Shown here piece by piece: positions 55,308-63,816 of a DNA stretch of 64,000 nt. The stretch covers positions 2,045,501 through 2,109,500 of the forward strand of contig PHTZ01000001.1 of the NCBI GenBank assembly GCA_002813285.1. Direction: 5' to 3'. The DNA comes from Flavobacteriaceae bacterium MAR_2009_75. Its GTDB lineage: Bacteria > Bacteroidota > Bacteroidia > Flavobacteriales > Flavobacteriaceae. How positions within the stretch are numbered: the stretch's first letter is position 1; each line of letters begins with the position of its first letter. The notes beneath the pieces are model-generated. The model had not been told where the DNA came from. It saw only the letters and a program-made list of their open reading frames with translations, and made no database searches. A program made the translations under genes and the position numbers.

Positions 55308-56900
55308 ATGTTCAAGCATATTAAAAGCGACCTTCCCGCAAGTGTCGTAGTATTTTTTGTAGCCTTACCTCTCTGTTTAGGTATCGCTTTGGCCAGTGGC
55401 GCCCCCTTATTTTCTGGATTGATTGCCGGCATCGTCGGTGGTGTTGTAGTAGGAGCCTTAAGTGGCTCTAATATTGGAGTAAGTGGGCCTGCAGCAGGTC
55501 TAGCCGCAATTGTATTAGTGGCAATAACCTCTTTAGGCGGTTATGAGAACTTTTTGGTCGCCGTTGTAATTGGTGGTGTTATACAAATTTTATTCGGTGT
55601 ACTTAAGGCAGGAGTAATAGGCTACTATTTTCCTTCATCTGTAATTAAAGGAATGCTCACAGGCATCGGTATCATCATCGTTTTAAAGCAAATTCCCCAT
55701 TTTTTTGGTTACGATCCCGATCCAGAAGGTGATTGGGCTTTTCTTCAAGTAGATGGTGAGAATACATTTTCTGAAATACTGAATACAGTAAACAATATAA
55801 GCCCAGGCGCTACTTTAATCGCAATTATCGGTCTGAGTATACTTATACTTTGGAACACCGTACTAAGTAAAAAAGGCAAGATTTTTCAATTGGTTCAAGG
55901 GCCCGTCGTTGCAGTTGTTGCTGGTATTTTATTCTATATTTTGACCAAGGATCACGAAACTTTGGCCATTTCAAAAGAACACTTGGTAAGTGTGCCCGTA
56001 CCGGATGATTTAGATTCTTTTTTAGCGCAATTTAGTTTTCCGAATTTTGGAGCCATCGGCAACCCAGAGGTATGGATCACCGCGTTTACCATCGCTTTAG
56101 TTGCAAGTTTAGAAACTTTGCTATGTGTAGAGGCTACAGATAAACTAGACCCTCATAAAAATGTTACCCCAACGAATAGAGAGTTATTGGCACAAGGTAC
56201 CGGAAACATTCTTTCAGGTATGATTGGTGGTTTACCTATAACCCAAGTAATCGTTCGAAGTTCTGCGAACATTCAGTCTGGTGGTAGAACCAAATTGTCT
56301 GCAATCATTCATGGTTTTTTCTTGTTGATTTCGGTAATACTCATTCCTAACCTACTAAATATGATTCCGTTGTCGGTTTTAGCGGCCATATTATTTATTG
56401 TAGGCTATAAGCTAGCGAAACCAGCATTATTTAAGGTCATGTACAAATTAGGATGGAAACAATTTGTACCTTTTATTGTCACAATTCTTGGTATTGTTTT
56501 TATCGACTTGCTCTGGGGTATAGGCCTTGGTCTAGCAGTTGGTATCGTGGTCATCTTATTAAAAAGCTACCAAAACTCGCATTTCTTGCATATTGAAGAT
56601 ATTAGCAACGGTAAGCATAGAATAAAAATGACATTGGCCGAAGAGGTTACTTTCTTCAATAAAGGGGCGATTCTAAAAGAATTAGACAGTCTTCCGAGAG
56701 ACTCTTATTTAGAAATCAATCTCTTAAAAACGAGATACCTCGACAACGATATTATTGAGATTTTAGACGATTTTGCACACAAGGCAAAAGAACGCAATAT
56801 AGACATTCGTTTAGTATCGAAACGCGGCGAAATAGAAAACCCCTCCAGCTTTATGGAGTTCTTTCAAAACCGACCTAAATCTAAATTAAGTCTAAGCTGA
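55308..56900 (+). CDS. SulP-family transporter next to carbonic anhydrase
   Basis: A 530-residue membrane transporter. SulP motifs are VFFVALPLCLGIALASGAPL near the N-terminus and SGSNIGVSGPAAGLAAIVL. The C-terminal cytoplasmic part has a divergent STAS-like domain (YLEINLLKTRYLDNDIIEIL). It is followed after 5 bases by a Usp-like gene and then a beta-carbonic anhydrase, a grouping seen with bicarbonate transport. Bicarbonate as substrate is therefore an inference from context. Confidence 0.88.
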   Translation: MFKHIKSDLPASVVVFFVALPLCLGIALASGAPLFSGLIAGIVGGVVVGALSGSNIGVSGPAAGLAAIVLVAITSLGGYENFLVAVVIGGVIQILFGVLKAGVIGYYFPSSVIKGMLTGIGIIIVLKQIPHFFGYDPDPEGDWAFLQVDGENTFSEILNTVNNISPGATLIAIIGLSILILWNTVLSKKGKIFQLVQGPVVAVVAGILFYILTKDHETLAISKEHLVSVPVPDDLDSFLAQFSFPNFGAIGNPEVWITAFTIALVASLETLLCVEATDKLDPHKNVTPTNRELLAQGTGNILSGMIGGLPITQVIVRSSANIQSGGRTKLSAIIHGFFLLISVILIPNLLNMIPLSVLAAILFIVGYKLAKPALFKVMYKLGWKQFVPFIVTILGIVFIDLLWGIGLGLAVGIVVILLKSYQNSHFLHIEDISNGKHRIKMTLAEEVTFFNKGAILKELDSLPRDSYLEINLLKTRYLDNDIIEILDDFAHKAKERNIDIRLVSKRGEIENPSSFMEFFQNRPKSKLSLS

Positions 56901-56905
56901 TCATT

Positions 56906-57721
56906 ATGGAAAACAAGAAATACAAAATAGTTCTGCTTTCCGATTTGACAGACTCTATCTACAATACATTAAGAAGTACTTCGAATCTGGCCAAGATCAT
57001 TAATGGAGACATTGAAGTATTCAATGTTCGAAAACCTTCTGATGTCGTTAAGAAAGAAAACCAGTTATCAGCAATGCGAACCATCAATTCAGAGCATTCG
57101 GTAACCGATAAAAAACTGAAAGATATTATAGAGCCCTTGGCGGAAGAACTCGGTTTAAATATTAATTACTCGTTCGAATTCGGCAATGTAAGAAACGAAA
57201 TCGACAGTTTTCTTAAACTGAAGCAACCTGATATCGTAGTTATAGGTAAAAAAAGCTTGCACCCAATACATTTTATGGGTGATAACATTACTGATTTTGT
57301 GCTTAAAAAGCATTCAGGTGTGGTTATGATCGCCCCCGATAGAGAAACTTTAGTACCAAATACTGATTTTTCTATGGGAACAATAAATGGTTGGAAGTCA
57401 ACATCTGATTTTGAAATTCTCGATCATCTATTGAAAAATACGCGCAAACCTTTAAAATCATTCAGAATCAATAGAAAGGGTGATGTACAAACATCTTCGA
57501 ATACCTCTGGCAGAAAAATGGTAGAATACGTATTTGAACATAATGACAATTCTATTCAAAGTCTTCCAAAATACCTGACGAGAAGTAATATTGATATGCT
57601 TCTTGTGAACAGACAGCAAAATAAGTTGAATAGTAAAAGCCAATCGATTTCCTCTGATTTAAAAAAGGTTATGAGCAAAATAGATGTAACACTTTTGGTC
57701 GGAGCTACAAGATTAGCTTAA
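56906..57721 (+). CDS. Tandem Usp-like domain protein without ATP motif
   Basis: A 271-residue protein. The N-terminal half (about 5-145) resembles a universal stress domain: KIVLLSDLTDSIYNTLRSTS at the start and DIVVIGKKSLHPIHFMGDNI at the end. The second half (about 150-271) looks like a more divergent copy. The glycine-rich ATP-binding motif of UspA/MJ0577 is not seen in either. It sits between the SulP and carbonic anhydrase genes, 5 bases after the former, so a regulatory or partner role is likely but unproven. Confidence 0.7.
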   Translation: MENKKYKIVLLSDLTDSIYNTLRSTSNLAKIINGDIEVFNVRKPSDVVKKENQLSAMRTINSEHSVTDKKLKDIIEPLAEELGLNINYSFEFGNVRNEIDSFLKLKQPDIVVIGKKSLHPIHFMGDNITDFVLKKHSGVVMIAPDRETLVPNTDFSMGTINGWKSTSDFEILDHLLKNTRKPLKSFRINRKGDVQTSSNTSGRKMVEYVFEHNDNSIQSLPKYLTRSNIDMLLVNRQQNKLNSKSQSISSDLKKVMSKIDVTLLVGATRLA

Positions 57722-57755
57722 AATTAATTATATTAAATTAACAGAAACAAAATTT

Positions 57756-58385
57756 ATGAAAGCATATACTAAAGAAACTCAAGCAGCCATTTCTCCTGAT
57801 AAAGCAGTTGAACTTCTCAAAGAGGGAAATAAAAGGTTTACCGACAATCAAAAAGCTGAAAGAAACCTATTAGAGCAAGTTGATGACACTAAAGGTGGCC
57901 AATATCCATTTGCAACCATTTTGAGCTGCATTGATTCGAGGGTTTCAGCAGAGTTGGTATTCGATCAAGGCGTGGGCGATATATTCAGCGCAAGGGTTGC
58001 CGGAAATTTCGTGAACGAAGATATTTTGGGCAGCATGGAGTTCGCTTGCAAATTGGCCGGCACCAAATTAGTCGTCGTATTAGGGCATACCGCTTGCGGA
58101 GCGGTAAAAGGTGCATGTGACCATGCACGATTGGGCAATTTAACTGCACTGATCAAGAAAATCGAGCCAGCTGTAGAGGCCGTAAAAGAACCTATTGAAG
58201 CAGACAAAAGAAATTCAAAAAATATTGATTTCGTAAATGAGGTGTCGAAAAAAAATGTAGAAATGACCATTGATAATATCAGAAGTCAAAGTGAAGTGTT
58301 AAAAGAAATGGAAGACAATGGTGAAATCAAAATCATTGGAGCCATGTACGATATTAAAGACGGTACCGTAGCGTTTTACGAGTAA
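57756..58385 (+). CDS. Beta-carbonic anhydrase
   Basis: A 209-residue zinc enzyme interconverting CO2 and bicarbonate. Zinc ligands are Cys58 in ILSCIDSRVS, His111 and Cys114 in VLGHTACGAVKG. Asp60 and Arg62 form the usual dyad. LLKEGNKRFTDN at the N-terminus and EIKIIGAMYDIKDGTVAFY at the end are also typical. It has no signal peptide and is cytoplasmic. It follows the SulP and Usp-like genes and is closed by a terminator. Confidence 0.94.
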   Translation: MKAYTKETQAAISPDKAVELLKEGNKRFTDNQKAERNLLEQVDDTKGGQYPFATILSCIDSRVSAELVFDQGVGDIFSARVAGNFVNEDILGSMEFACKLAGTKLVVVLGHTACGAVKGACDHARLGNLTALIKKIEPAVEAVKEPIEADKRNSKNIDFVNEVSKKNVEMTIDNIRSQSEVLKEMEDNGEIKIIGAMYDIKDGTVAFYE

Positions 58386-58409
58386 TAATTTTTTAAATTT
58401 TCTATTTTC

Positions 58410-58438
58410 AAAACCAACGCAAATGCGTTGGTTTTTTA
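58410..58438 (+). terminator. Terminator after the carbonic anhydrase gene
   Basis: A 12-bp stem (AAAACCAACGCA / TGCGTTGGTTTT) with a very small loop is followed by more T. It starts 25 bases after the stop codon and separates the first SulP unit from the next SulP gene. Confidence 0.88.
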
Positions 58439-58655
58439 TTTGCCAAAAATTAATCAACTTGTTGTATATCAGATATTTGAATAAATAAAACAATCGAATT
58501 CATAAAGGCTAGAACTATTAAAAAAATCAGAATTCTATCAAATTGACAATTAAATTGGGTTTTTTAAAAATATCATCAATCTAGAGGCTATAACTTAGCT
58601 ATATTAGTTTAAAATCCATATCTTATACTCACTTATCTCAACTATTAAATCTCCC

Positions 58656-60548
58656 ATGAAAAATTTATTCTCAAACCTTCGAGGTGACCTATTTGGCGGC
58701 ATCACTGCGGGTATCGTCGCCCTACCTCTGGCATTAGCTTTCGGTGTGAGTTCAGGCATGGGACCAAGTGCCGGATTATATGGTGCAATTTTTATAAGCT
58801 TTTTTGCCGCCCTATTCGGTGGCACCAATACTCAAATTTCCGGGCCGACAGCTCCAATGACCGCTGTAAGCATGGTCGTTATTGCTGGTATTATTGCCTT
58901 GAACGACGGAAGCCTGGAAAAGGCTCTTCCTGCTATTCTTATCGTATTTCTTTTAGCCGGTCTTATGCAAATTGGCCTTGGCCTTTTAGGCATTGGCAAG
59001 TACATTCGTTATATTCCTTACCCTGTTGTTTCCGGTTTCATGACCGCAATAGGTGTTATTATTTTGGTGACACAGATTTTACCGGCAATAGGTTATTACC
59101 CTAAAGAGGATGCTGAATTTGTCAATCAATTCAAGCCAATGGCGGAAGAAATTATATTGGACAATATTCTTAAGGAGGAAGCAGGCGAGGGTATACTGGT
59201 TCTTGAAGATTTTGAGGAAACCATAAAGAGAGCTGGAAAAATTACTGAGGCCGACATGCTGAAAGAAGCCCAGACCTTAGCTAAAAGCGAAGCTTCTGGC
59301 GTGCTTGGGGCTATAAAAGTTTTTCCTAGGGCATTGCAAAATATCAATTGGCTAGAACTAATTCTAGCACTATCGACAATTGTTATCATTTATGGCTTTA
59401 AACGTATAACTACCACTATACCAAGTGCCCTTGTTGCCCTTGTCGTGGTTTCTGGAGTCGCTTACGGTTTTGGTTTGAATTATCGGCCTATTGAGCAAAT
59501 ACCAAGTGGTTTTCCGACTCCAAACTTAGGTATATTCACTGGTTTTCAACTTGATTCTGTAACCCCCTATGTTTTTACCGCTTTGACTTTAGCGCTATTA
59601 GGTGCTATTGATTCACTGTTGACTTCAGTCGTAGCAGATAACATGACCAAAACCAAACATCAGCCCAACAAAGAATTGGTGGGTCAAGGTATTGGTAATA
59701 GTATAGCTGCTGTTTTTGGTGGAATACCAGGTGCAGGAGCTACAATCAGAACCGTTGTAAATATCAATGCCGGAGGTAAAACAAAACTTTCAGGTATGGT
59801 TGCAGGGGTGCTTCTTTTAATTATTCTTTTGGCTCTAGGGCCAGTTGCATCGCAAATTCCAGCAGCCGTTCTTGCCGGTATTTTAGTAACTGTAGGTATC
59901 GGTGTAATGGATTATAAAGGTTTAAAAGCTATACCTAGCCTACCTAAAGACATGAGCTTAGGGCCGATCAAATTTAGTTCTGAAGTGGTAATAATGCTTG
60001 TTGTTCTGGTATTATCGTCTATATGGAATTTGGTCTACGCAGTTGGTGTTGGTCTTGTAATTGCATCTCTTATGTTCATGAAAAAAATGGGCGATTTAAC
60101 GGCAGAACGTTCTGATGTGACTCCCTTAGATGAAAAAGATTGGGTTCATGAAGTAAATTTTCCTCAAAGCTTGAAAGAAGAAGTTTTCATCAAACATCTC
60201 AAAGGGCCCCTATTCTTTGGGTCGACAAGTGAATTTCAACAATTGGCAAATCAAATACCCAGAACTGCATCGACGGTAATCATACTCATGGGACGCATGC
60301 AATATATGGATCAATCAGGGCTCTACACCCTCGAAGATGTGTTAATAGATTTGAAGAAATCTGATATTAATGTGCTTTTGGTTGAAGTACTTCAACAACC
60401 CAGATACATGATGGAGCGGGTCAACGTTATACCTAAGCTGATTCCTGAGGAACACATTTTCAATGATTTCGAAAGTTGTCTGGTTTGGATAAAAGACAAT
60501 GTAAAAGACAAACATACCGCCAACGAGAACAATCAGTTAATCGAATAA
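58656..60548 (+). CDS. BicA-like SulP transporter with a large insert
   Basis: A 630-residue transporter. The N-terminus GDLFGGITAGIVALPLALAF and the stretch FFAALFGGTNTQISGPTAPM closely follow the pattern of the cyanobacterial bicarbonate transporter BicA. The C-terminal STAS domain has LFFGSTSEFQ and VIILMGRMQYMDQSG. A charged segment of about 75 residues (about 150-225, rich in Glu/Lys/Ala) lies between membrane segments, where the SulP gene at 17.4 kb has only a short loop. It lies downstream of the carbonic anhydrase gene but after a terminator. Bicarbonate uptake is likely but not certain. Confidence 0.88.
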   Translation: MKNLFSNLRGDLFGGITAGIVALPLALAFGVSSGMGPSAGLYGAIFISFFAALFGGTNTQISGPTAPMTAVSMVVIAGIIALNDGSLEKALPAILIVFLLAGLMQIGLGLLGIGKYIRYIPYPVVSGFMTAIGVIILVTQILPAIGYYPKEDAEFVNQFKPMAEEIILDNILKEEAGEGILVLEDFEETIKRAGKITEADMLKEAQTLAKSEASGVLGAIKVFPRALQNINWLELILALSTIVIIYGFKRITTTIPSALVALVVVSGVAYGFGLNYRPIEQIPSGFPTPNLGIFTGFQLDSVTPYVFTALTLALLGAIDSLLTSVVADNMTKTKHQPNKELVGQGIGNSIAAVFGGIPGAGATIRTVVNINAGGKTKLSGMVAGVLLLIILLALGPVASQIPAAVLAGILVTVGIGVMDYKGLKAIPSLPKDMSLGPIKFSSEVVIMLVVLVLSSIWNLVYAVGVGLVIASLMFMKKMGDLTAERSDVTPLDEKDWVHEVNFPQSLKEEVFIKHLKGPLFFGSTSEFQQLANQIPRTASTVIILMGRMQYMDQSGLYTLEDVLIDLKKSDINVLLVEVLQQPRYMMERVNVIPKLIPEEHIFNDFESCLVWIKDNVKDKHTANENNQLIE

Positions 60549-60573
60549 CTGGTTTTCATTTGCATAAATTCTT

Positions 60574-60607
60574 CAAAAGGTCTTGATACTTATATCGGGG
60601 CCTTTTG
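60574..60607 (+). terminator. Weak candidate terminator after the BicA-like gene
   Basis: CAAAAGGTC can pair with GGCCTTTTG (one G-T pair) around a 16-nt loop, 26 bases after the stop codon. No uninterrupted T run follows. Confidence 0.45.
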
Positions 60608-60654
60608 CTTTGAAATGTTACGGTCAAACAAAATCTATGTTCACTAAAATGTCT

Positions 60655-60662
60655 TAAATTTG
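60655..60662 (+). promoter_or_regulatory. Candidate -7 promoter element of pheS
   Basis: TAAATTTG matches TAnnTTTG exactly, 12 bases before the pheS start codon. No TTTG was found at the usual -33 distance. Confidence 0.4.
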
Positions 60663-60673
60663 CGCCATTAGCC

Positions 60674-61699
60674 ATGACCATGATCGATACATTAAAAGAG
60701 CATATTGCAGAGGTTGAAAAATTTACAGCTGACAACAAAGAAGGTGTAGAGGCTTTCCGAATCAAATATTTAGGTAAAAAAGGATTGTTGAACGATTTCT
60801 TTGCGGAGTTCAAGAACGTACCTAACGACCAGAAAAAAGAATTCGGGCAGACCATAAACCAATTAAAAACCGCCGCCACTGAAAAAGTAAACAATCTTAA
60901 GTCGGCTTTAGAATCTGTTTCTGAAGAGAAAGGGGTTTACGGTGATCTTACTCGCCCGGGCGAGGCATTGGAGTTGGGAGCGCGGCACCCGATTTCTATT
61001 GTAAAAAATCAGATTATTGAGATATTTTCGAGAATTGGTTTCAACGTTTCCGAAGGTCCGGAAATTGAAGATGATTGGCACAACTTTACGGCTTTGAACC
61101 TTCCGGAGTATCACCCTGCCCGAGATATGCAAGACACCTTCTTTATACAGACGGATCCAGATATACTTTTGCGTACCCATACCTCATCGGTTCAGGTTAG
61201 GTATATGGAAAAAAATCAACCACCAATCCGGACCATTTCACCAGGTCGTGTTTATAGAAATGAAGCTATTTCGGCACGTTCACATTGCTTCTTTCATCAG
61301 GTGGAAGGCCTATACATAGATACCGATGTTTCATTTGCAGATTTAAAGCAAACACTTCAGTTCTTTACTCAAGAACTTTTCGGAAAATCAAAAATTCGTC
61401 TTCGCCCGTCATACTTCCCGTTTACCGAACCTAGTGCGGAAGTTGATGTTTATTGGGGGCTTGAAAGCGAAACCGACTATAAGATGACCAAAGGTACGGG
61501 TTGGTTAGAAATTATGGGCTGCGGTATGGTAGATCCTAATGTACTGGATAACTGCGGTATCGACTCAAAAAAATATTCAGGGTTCGCTTTCGGCATGGGC
61601 ATAGACCGAATTGCCCTTCTACTTCATCAAATATCTGATATACGGTTGTTGAGCGAGAATGATATTCGCTTCTTAGAACAGTTTAAGAGCGCGCTCTAA
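60674..61699 (+). CDS. pheS: Phenylalanyl-tRNA synthetase alpha subunit
   Basis: Charges tRNA-Phe together with PheT. The 341-residue protein has the coiled-coil N-terminus (about 1-85, KYLGKKGLLNDFFAEF) and class II motifs: ISPGRVYRNEAISARSHCFF (motif 2) and GFAFGMGIDRIALLLHQISD (motif 3). FNVSEGPEIEDDWHNFTALN, HPARDMQDTF and FTEPSAEVDV are further family marks. The start is ATG at 60674; an ATG two codons later is possible. No pheT gene is adjacent in this window. Confidence 0.96.
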   Translation: MTMIDTLKEHIAEVEKFTADNKEGVEAFRIKYLGKKGLLNDFFAEFKNVPNDQKKEFGQTINQLKTAATEKVNNLKSALESVSEEKGVYGDLTRPGEALELGARHPISIVKNQIIEIFSRIGFNVSEGPEIEDDWHNFTALNLPEYHPARDMQDTFFIQTDPDILLRTHTSSVQVRYMEKNQPPIRTISPGRVYRNEAISARSHCFFHQVEGLYIDTDVSFADLKQTLQFFTQELFGKSKIRLRPSYFPFTEPSAEVDVYWGLESETDYKMTKGTGWLEIMGCGMVDPNVLDNCGIDSKKYSGFAFGMGIDRIALLLHQISDIRLLSENDIRFLEQFKSAL

Positions 61700-61711
61700 A
61701 TTTCTCTCAAG

Positions 61712-62110
61712 ATGAAAAAAGACATCGAGATACCGATAGCCAAAGATGTACATGTGGTCATAGCACATGAATGGAACGAAGAATTTTTATCTAAAGATTG
61801 GAACGCCTACATCATAAACAATAGGCCTGACCCCATTGAAATGGTCATTGTAGTCACCAAAGGTTTCGATGATGAACGCAAGACATCTACCATGAGGCAC
61901 GGGCTCGGTACAATAGCTGCAAAAGGGTTTTCAAAAATTGAAGTACTGCAAGAAGAAATATTGGCTTTAGACAATGAATTCTTCGTTACTTTCTTTGCAG
62001 AAGACAAACTTTTCGAAAAACGATTTCTCTTTCCTAAATACACCATTGCCGAAAAAGGCTTAGAACCTCTGCCTATTTTAGATAAACAAGGTATTATACC
62101 TAGAGAGTAA
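61712..62110 (+). CDS. Conserved small cytoplasmic protein downstream of pheS
   Basis: A 132-residue protein without signal or membrane segment. Patterns such as DVHVVIAHEWNEEFLSKDWN and STMRHGLGTIAAKGFSKIEV are family-like but I cannot name the function. It starts 12 bases after the pheS stop codon and is probably co-transcribed. Confidence 0.75.
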   Translation: MKKDIEIPIAKDVHVVIAHEWNEEFLSKDWNAYIINNRPDPIEMVIVVTKGFDDERKTSTMRHGLGTIAAKGFSKIEVLQEEILALDNEFFVTFFAEDKLFEKRFLFPKYTIAEKGLEPLPILDKQGIIPRE

Positions 62111-62157
62111 CTACACTTTATCGGTACTTTCTCCTATTTAACAAAATTTTAGTTCGT

Positions 62158-62183
62158 GTTAGTTCGGTAAAAACCGAACTAAC
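62158..62183. promoter_or_regulatory. Inverted-repeat operator upstream of the GbsR-type regulator
   Basis: A perfect 11-bp inverted repeat, GTTAGTTCGGT and ACCGAACTAAC, with an AAAA spacer. It ends 2 bases before the -7 box. The TTAGTTCG half-site recurs once upstream, starting 10 bases earlier (62149-62156). It probably binds the regulator encoded 31 bases downstream. Confidence 0.75.
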
Positions 62184-62185
62184 CG

Positions 62186-62193
62186 TACTTTTG
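62186..62193 (+). promoter_or_regulatory. -7 promoter element of the regulator/efflux operon
   Basis: TACTTTTG matches TAnnTTTG exactly and is 20 bases before the ATG. It directly abuts the inverted repeat, so a bound repressor would block RNA polymerase. Confidence 0.6.
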
Positions 62194-62213
62194 CGCTCTG
62201 AATTCGTAATATT

Positions 62214-62699
62214 ATGTCTAGAGAAGAAGTCAAAAAACAATTAATTGAAGACCTAGGGGTACATTTTGAGAATATGTATCAAATACCTCCTTTGGCCGCT
62301 CGCTTGTATGCTAGTCTAGTATTGACCGAGCAAGATGGGCTGACCTTTGAAGATTGCCAACACCGTCGTGGTGCCAGTAAAAGCTCTATTTCTAGTGCAT
62401 TAAACCTGCTATTAAAAATGGAGACCATCTCTTACTTTACTAAGCCGGGCGACCGTAAACGCTATTTTAAAGTTTCAGAAAGTGGCACTTTCTTTTTAAA
62501 CAAACTGCAAGAACGTTTAAAACTTTTTAAAGAAGAGAAAGTCATTATTAATAAAATATCAGGTTATCATCAATCGTACAATCCTGAAAAATTCAAAAAA
62601 AACAAGCCTAAAACTGATACGTACCTCCATTTTGTAAACGAAAGCGAGCATTTGCTTAACCAGAGTATCGACAAATTAAAATCACTAAACGATAAATAA
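62214..62699 (+). CDS. GbsR/MarR-family transcriptional regulator
   Basis: A 161-residue winged-helix DNA-binding protein. The HTH is visible in LTFEDCQHRRGASKSSISSA, then LLKMETISYFTKPGDRKRYF forms the wing. The C-terminal half is helical and probably dimerises. It starts 31 bases after a perfect 11-bp inverted repeat, so it likely represses its own operon and the efflux genes that follow 19 bases later. Confidence 0.87.
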   Translation: MSREEVKKQLIEDLGVHFENMYQIPPLAARLYASLVLTEQDGLTFEDCQHRRGASKSSISSALNLLLKMETISYFTKPGDRKRYFKVSESGTFFLNKLQERLKLFKEEKVIINKISGYHQSYNPEKFKKNKPKTDTYLHFVNESEHLLNQSIDKLKSLNDK

Positions 62700-62718
62700 A
62701 CGAAGAACAGCGAATATC

Positions 62719-63795
62719 ATGAATGTAAAAACCATATATATAGCACTAGCCGGCCTTTTGCTTTTTGTTAGTTGCAAAGAAACTCAAGAAAGTGCACCGC
62801 AACAACAAAGCGCTCCTTCCCTAAAGGTCATACAACTCAAAAAACAAGATGTTACCACCTATGACCTGTACTCAACTTCTATACAAGGAAAACAGAATGT
62901 TGAGATCAGACCAAAAGTCTCTGGCTTTATTCAAGAAATATATGTTGAAGAGGGCCAAAAGGTTAAAAAAGGCCAACTGCTATTTAAACTAGAGACCGAG
63001 TCTCTAACACAAGATGCCAATGCGGCACAAGCTTCGGTAAACGCAGCACAAGTAGAAGTCGATAAGTTAAAGCCCTTGGTCGAGAAAAATATCATCAGTA
63101 GCGTTCAATTAGAAACTGCCAAAGCTCAGCTAGAACAGGCTAAAAGCGCCTACCAGAGTATCTCTGCCAACATAGGTTATAGCCGTGTGACTAGCCCGGT
63201 AGACGGGTATATTGGCGAAATACCTTTTAAAGTGGGAACATTAGTTAGCAATACTACAACCACACCATTAACTACAGTATCTGATATTAGTGAAGTACGT
63301 GCTTATTTTTCTCTAAATGAAAAAGAACTACTAGAAATTAAACAACGTGTCGCCAAAGAAGGTAGAACCATAGACATAAAAAAAGCTCCCGAAGTTGAGC
63401 TCGTAATGGTCAACGGAGAAACCTATTCACATAAAGGTAAAATTGCCATGGTGAACAATATTATCAACAGCTCAACGGGGAGTGTAACCCTCCGCGCAGA
63501 TTTTAAGAACCCGAACCTCATTTTAAGTTCAGGTAGTACAGGAGAAATTAAAATTCCGACGGTAATGAACGAAGTTTTCACTGTTCCTATGACCGCAACG
63601 GTAGATCTTCAAGGAAACAAAATGGTCTATATCGTTTCTCCCGATAATACTATCACCAGTCAAACCATAACCATCGCAGGTCAGACCAAAGACAAGTATA
63701 TAGTTAAAGAAGGTTTGGAAGAAGGTTCAAAATTGGTTGTTGAAGGTGTATCTAAACTTAAGAGCGGGCAAACCATCAGTCCTGTAGAAAACTAA
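62719..63795 (+). CDS. RND efflux periplasmic adaptor (HlyD/MFP family)
   Basis: A 358-residue lipoprotein. The signal ends in LLFVSC with lipidation at Cys19. The barrel-sandwich half-motif is QNVEIRPKVSGFIQEIYVEE and GQKVKKGQLLFKLE. A coiled-coil hairpin (about 100-150) and the second lipoyl half YSRVTSPVDGYIGEI follow, then the beta-barrel and membrane-proximal domains. It links the inner-membrane pump encoded next with an outer-membrane channel. It is 19 bases after the regulator gene. Confidence 0.93.
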   Translation: MNVKTIYIALAGLLLFVSCKETQESAPQQQSAPSLKVIQLKKQDVTTYDLYSTSIQGKQNVEIRPKVSGFIQEIYVEEGQKVKKGQLLFKLETESLTQDANAAQASVNAAQVEVDKLKPLVEKNIISSVQLETAKAQLEQAKSAYQSISANIGYSRVTSPVDGYIGEIPFKVGTLVSNTTTTPLTTVSDISEVRAYFSLNEKELLEIKQRVAKEGRTIDIKKAPEVELVMVNGETYSHKGKIAMVNNIINSSTGSVTLRADFKNPNLILSSGSTGEIKIPTVMNEVFTVPMTATVDLQGNKMVYIVSPDNTITSQTITIAGQTKDKYIVKEGLEEGSKLVVEGVSKLKSGQTISPVEN

Positions 63796-63816
63796 TAGAA
63801 AGAAAAGCACAAACTT

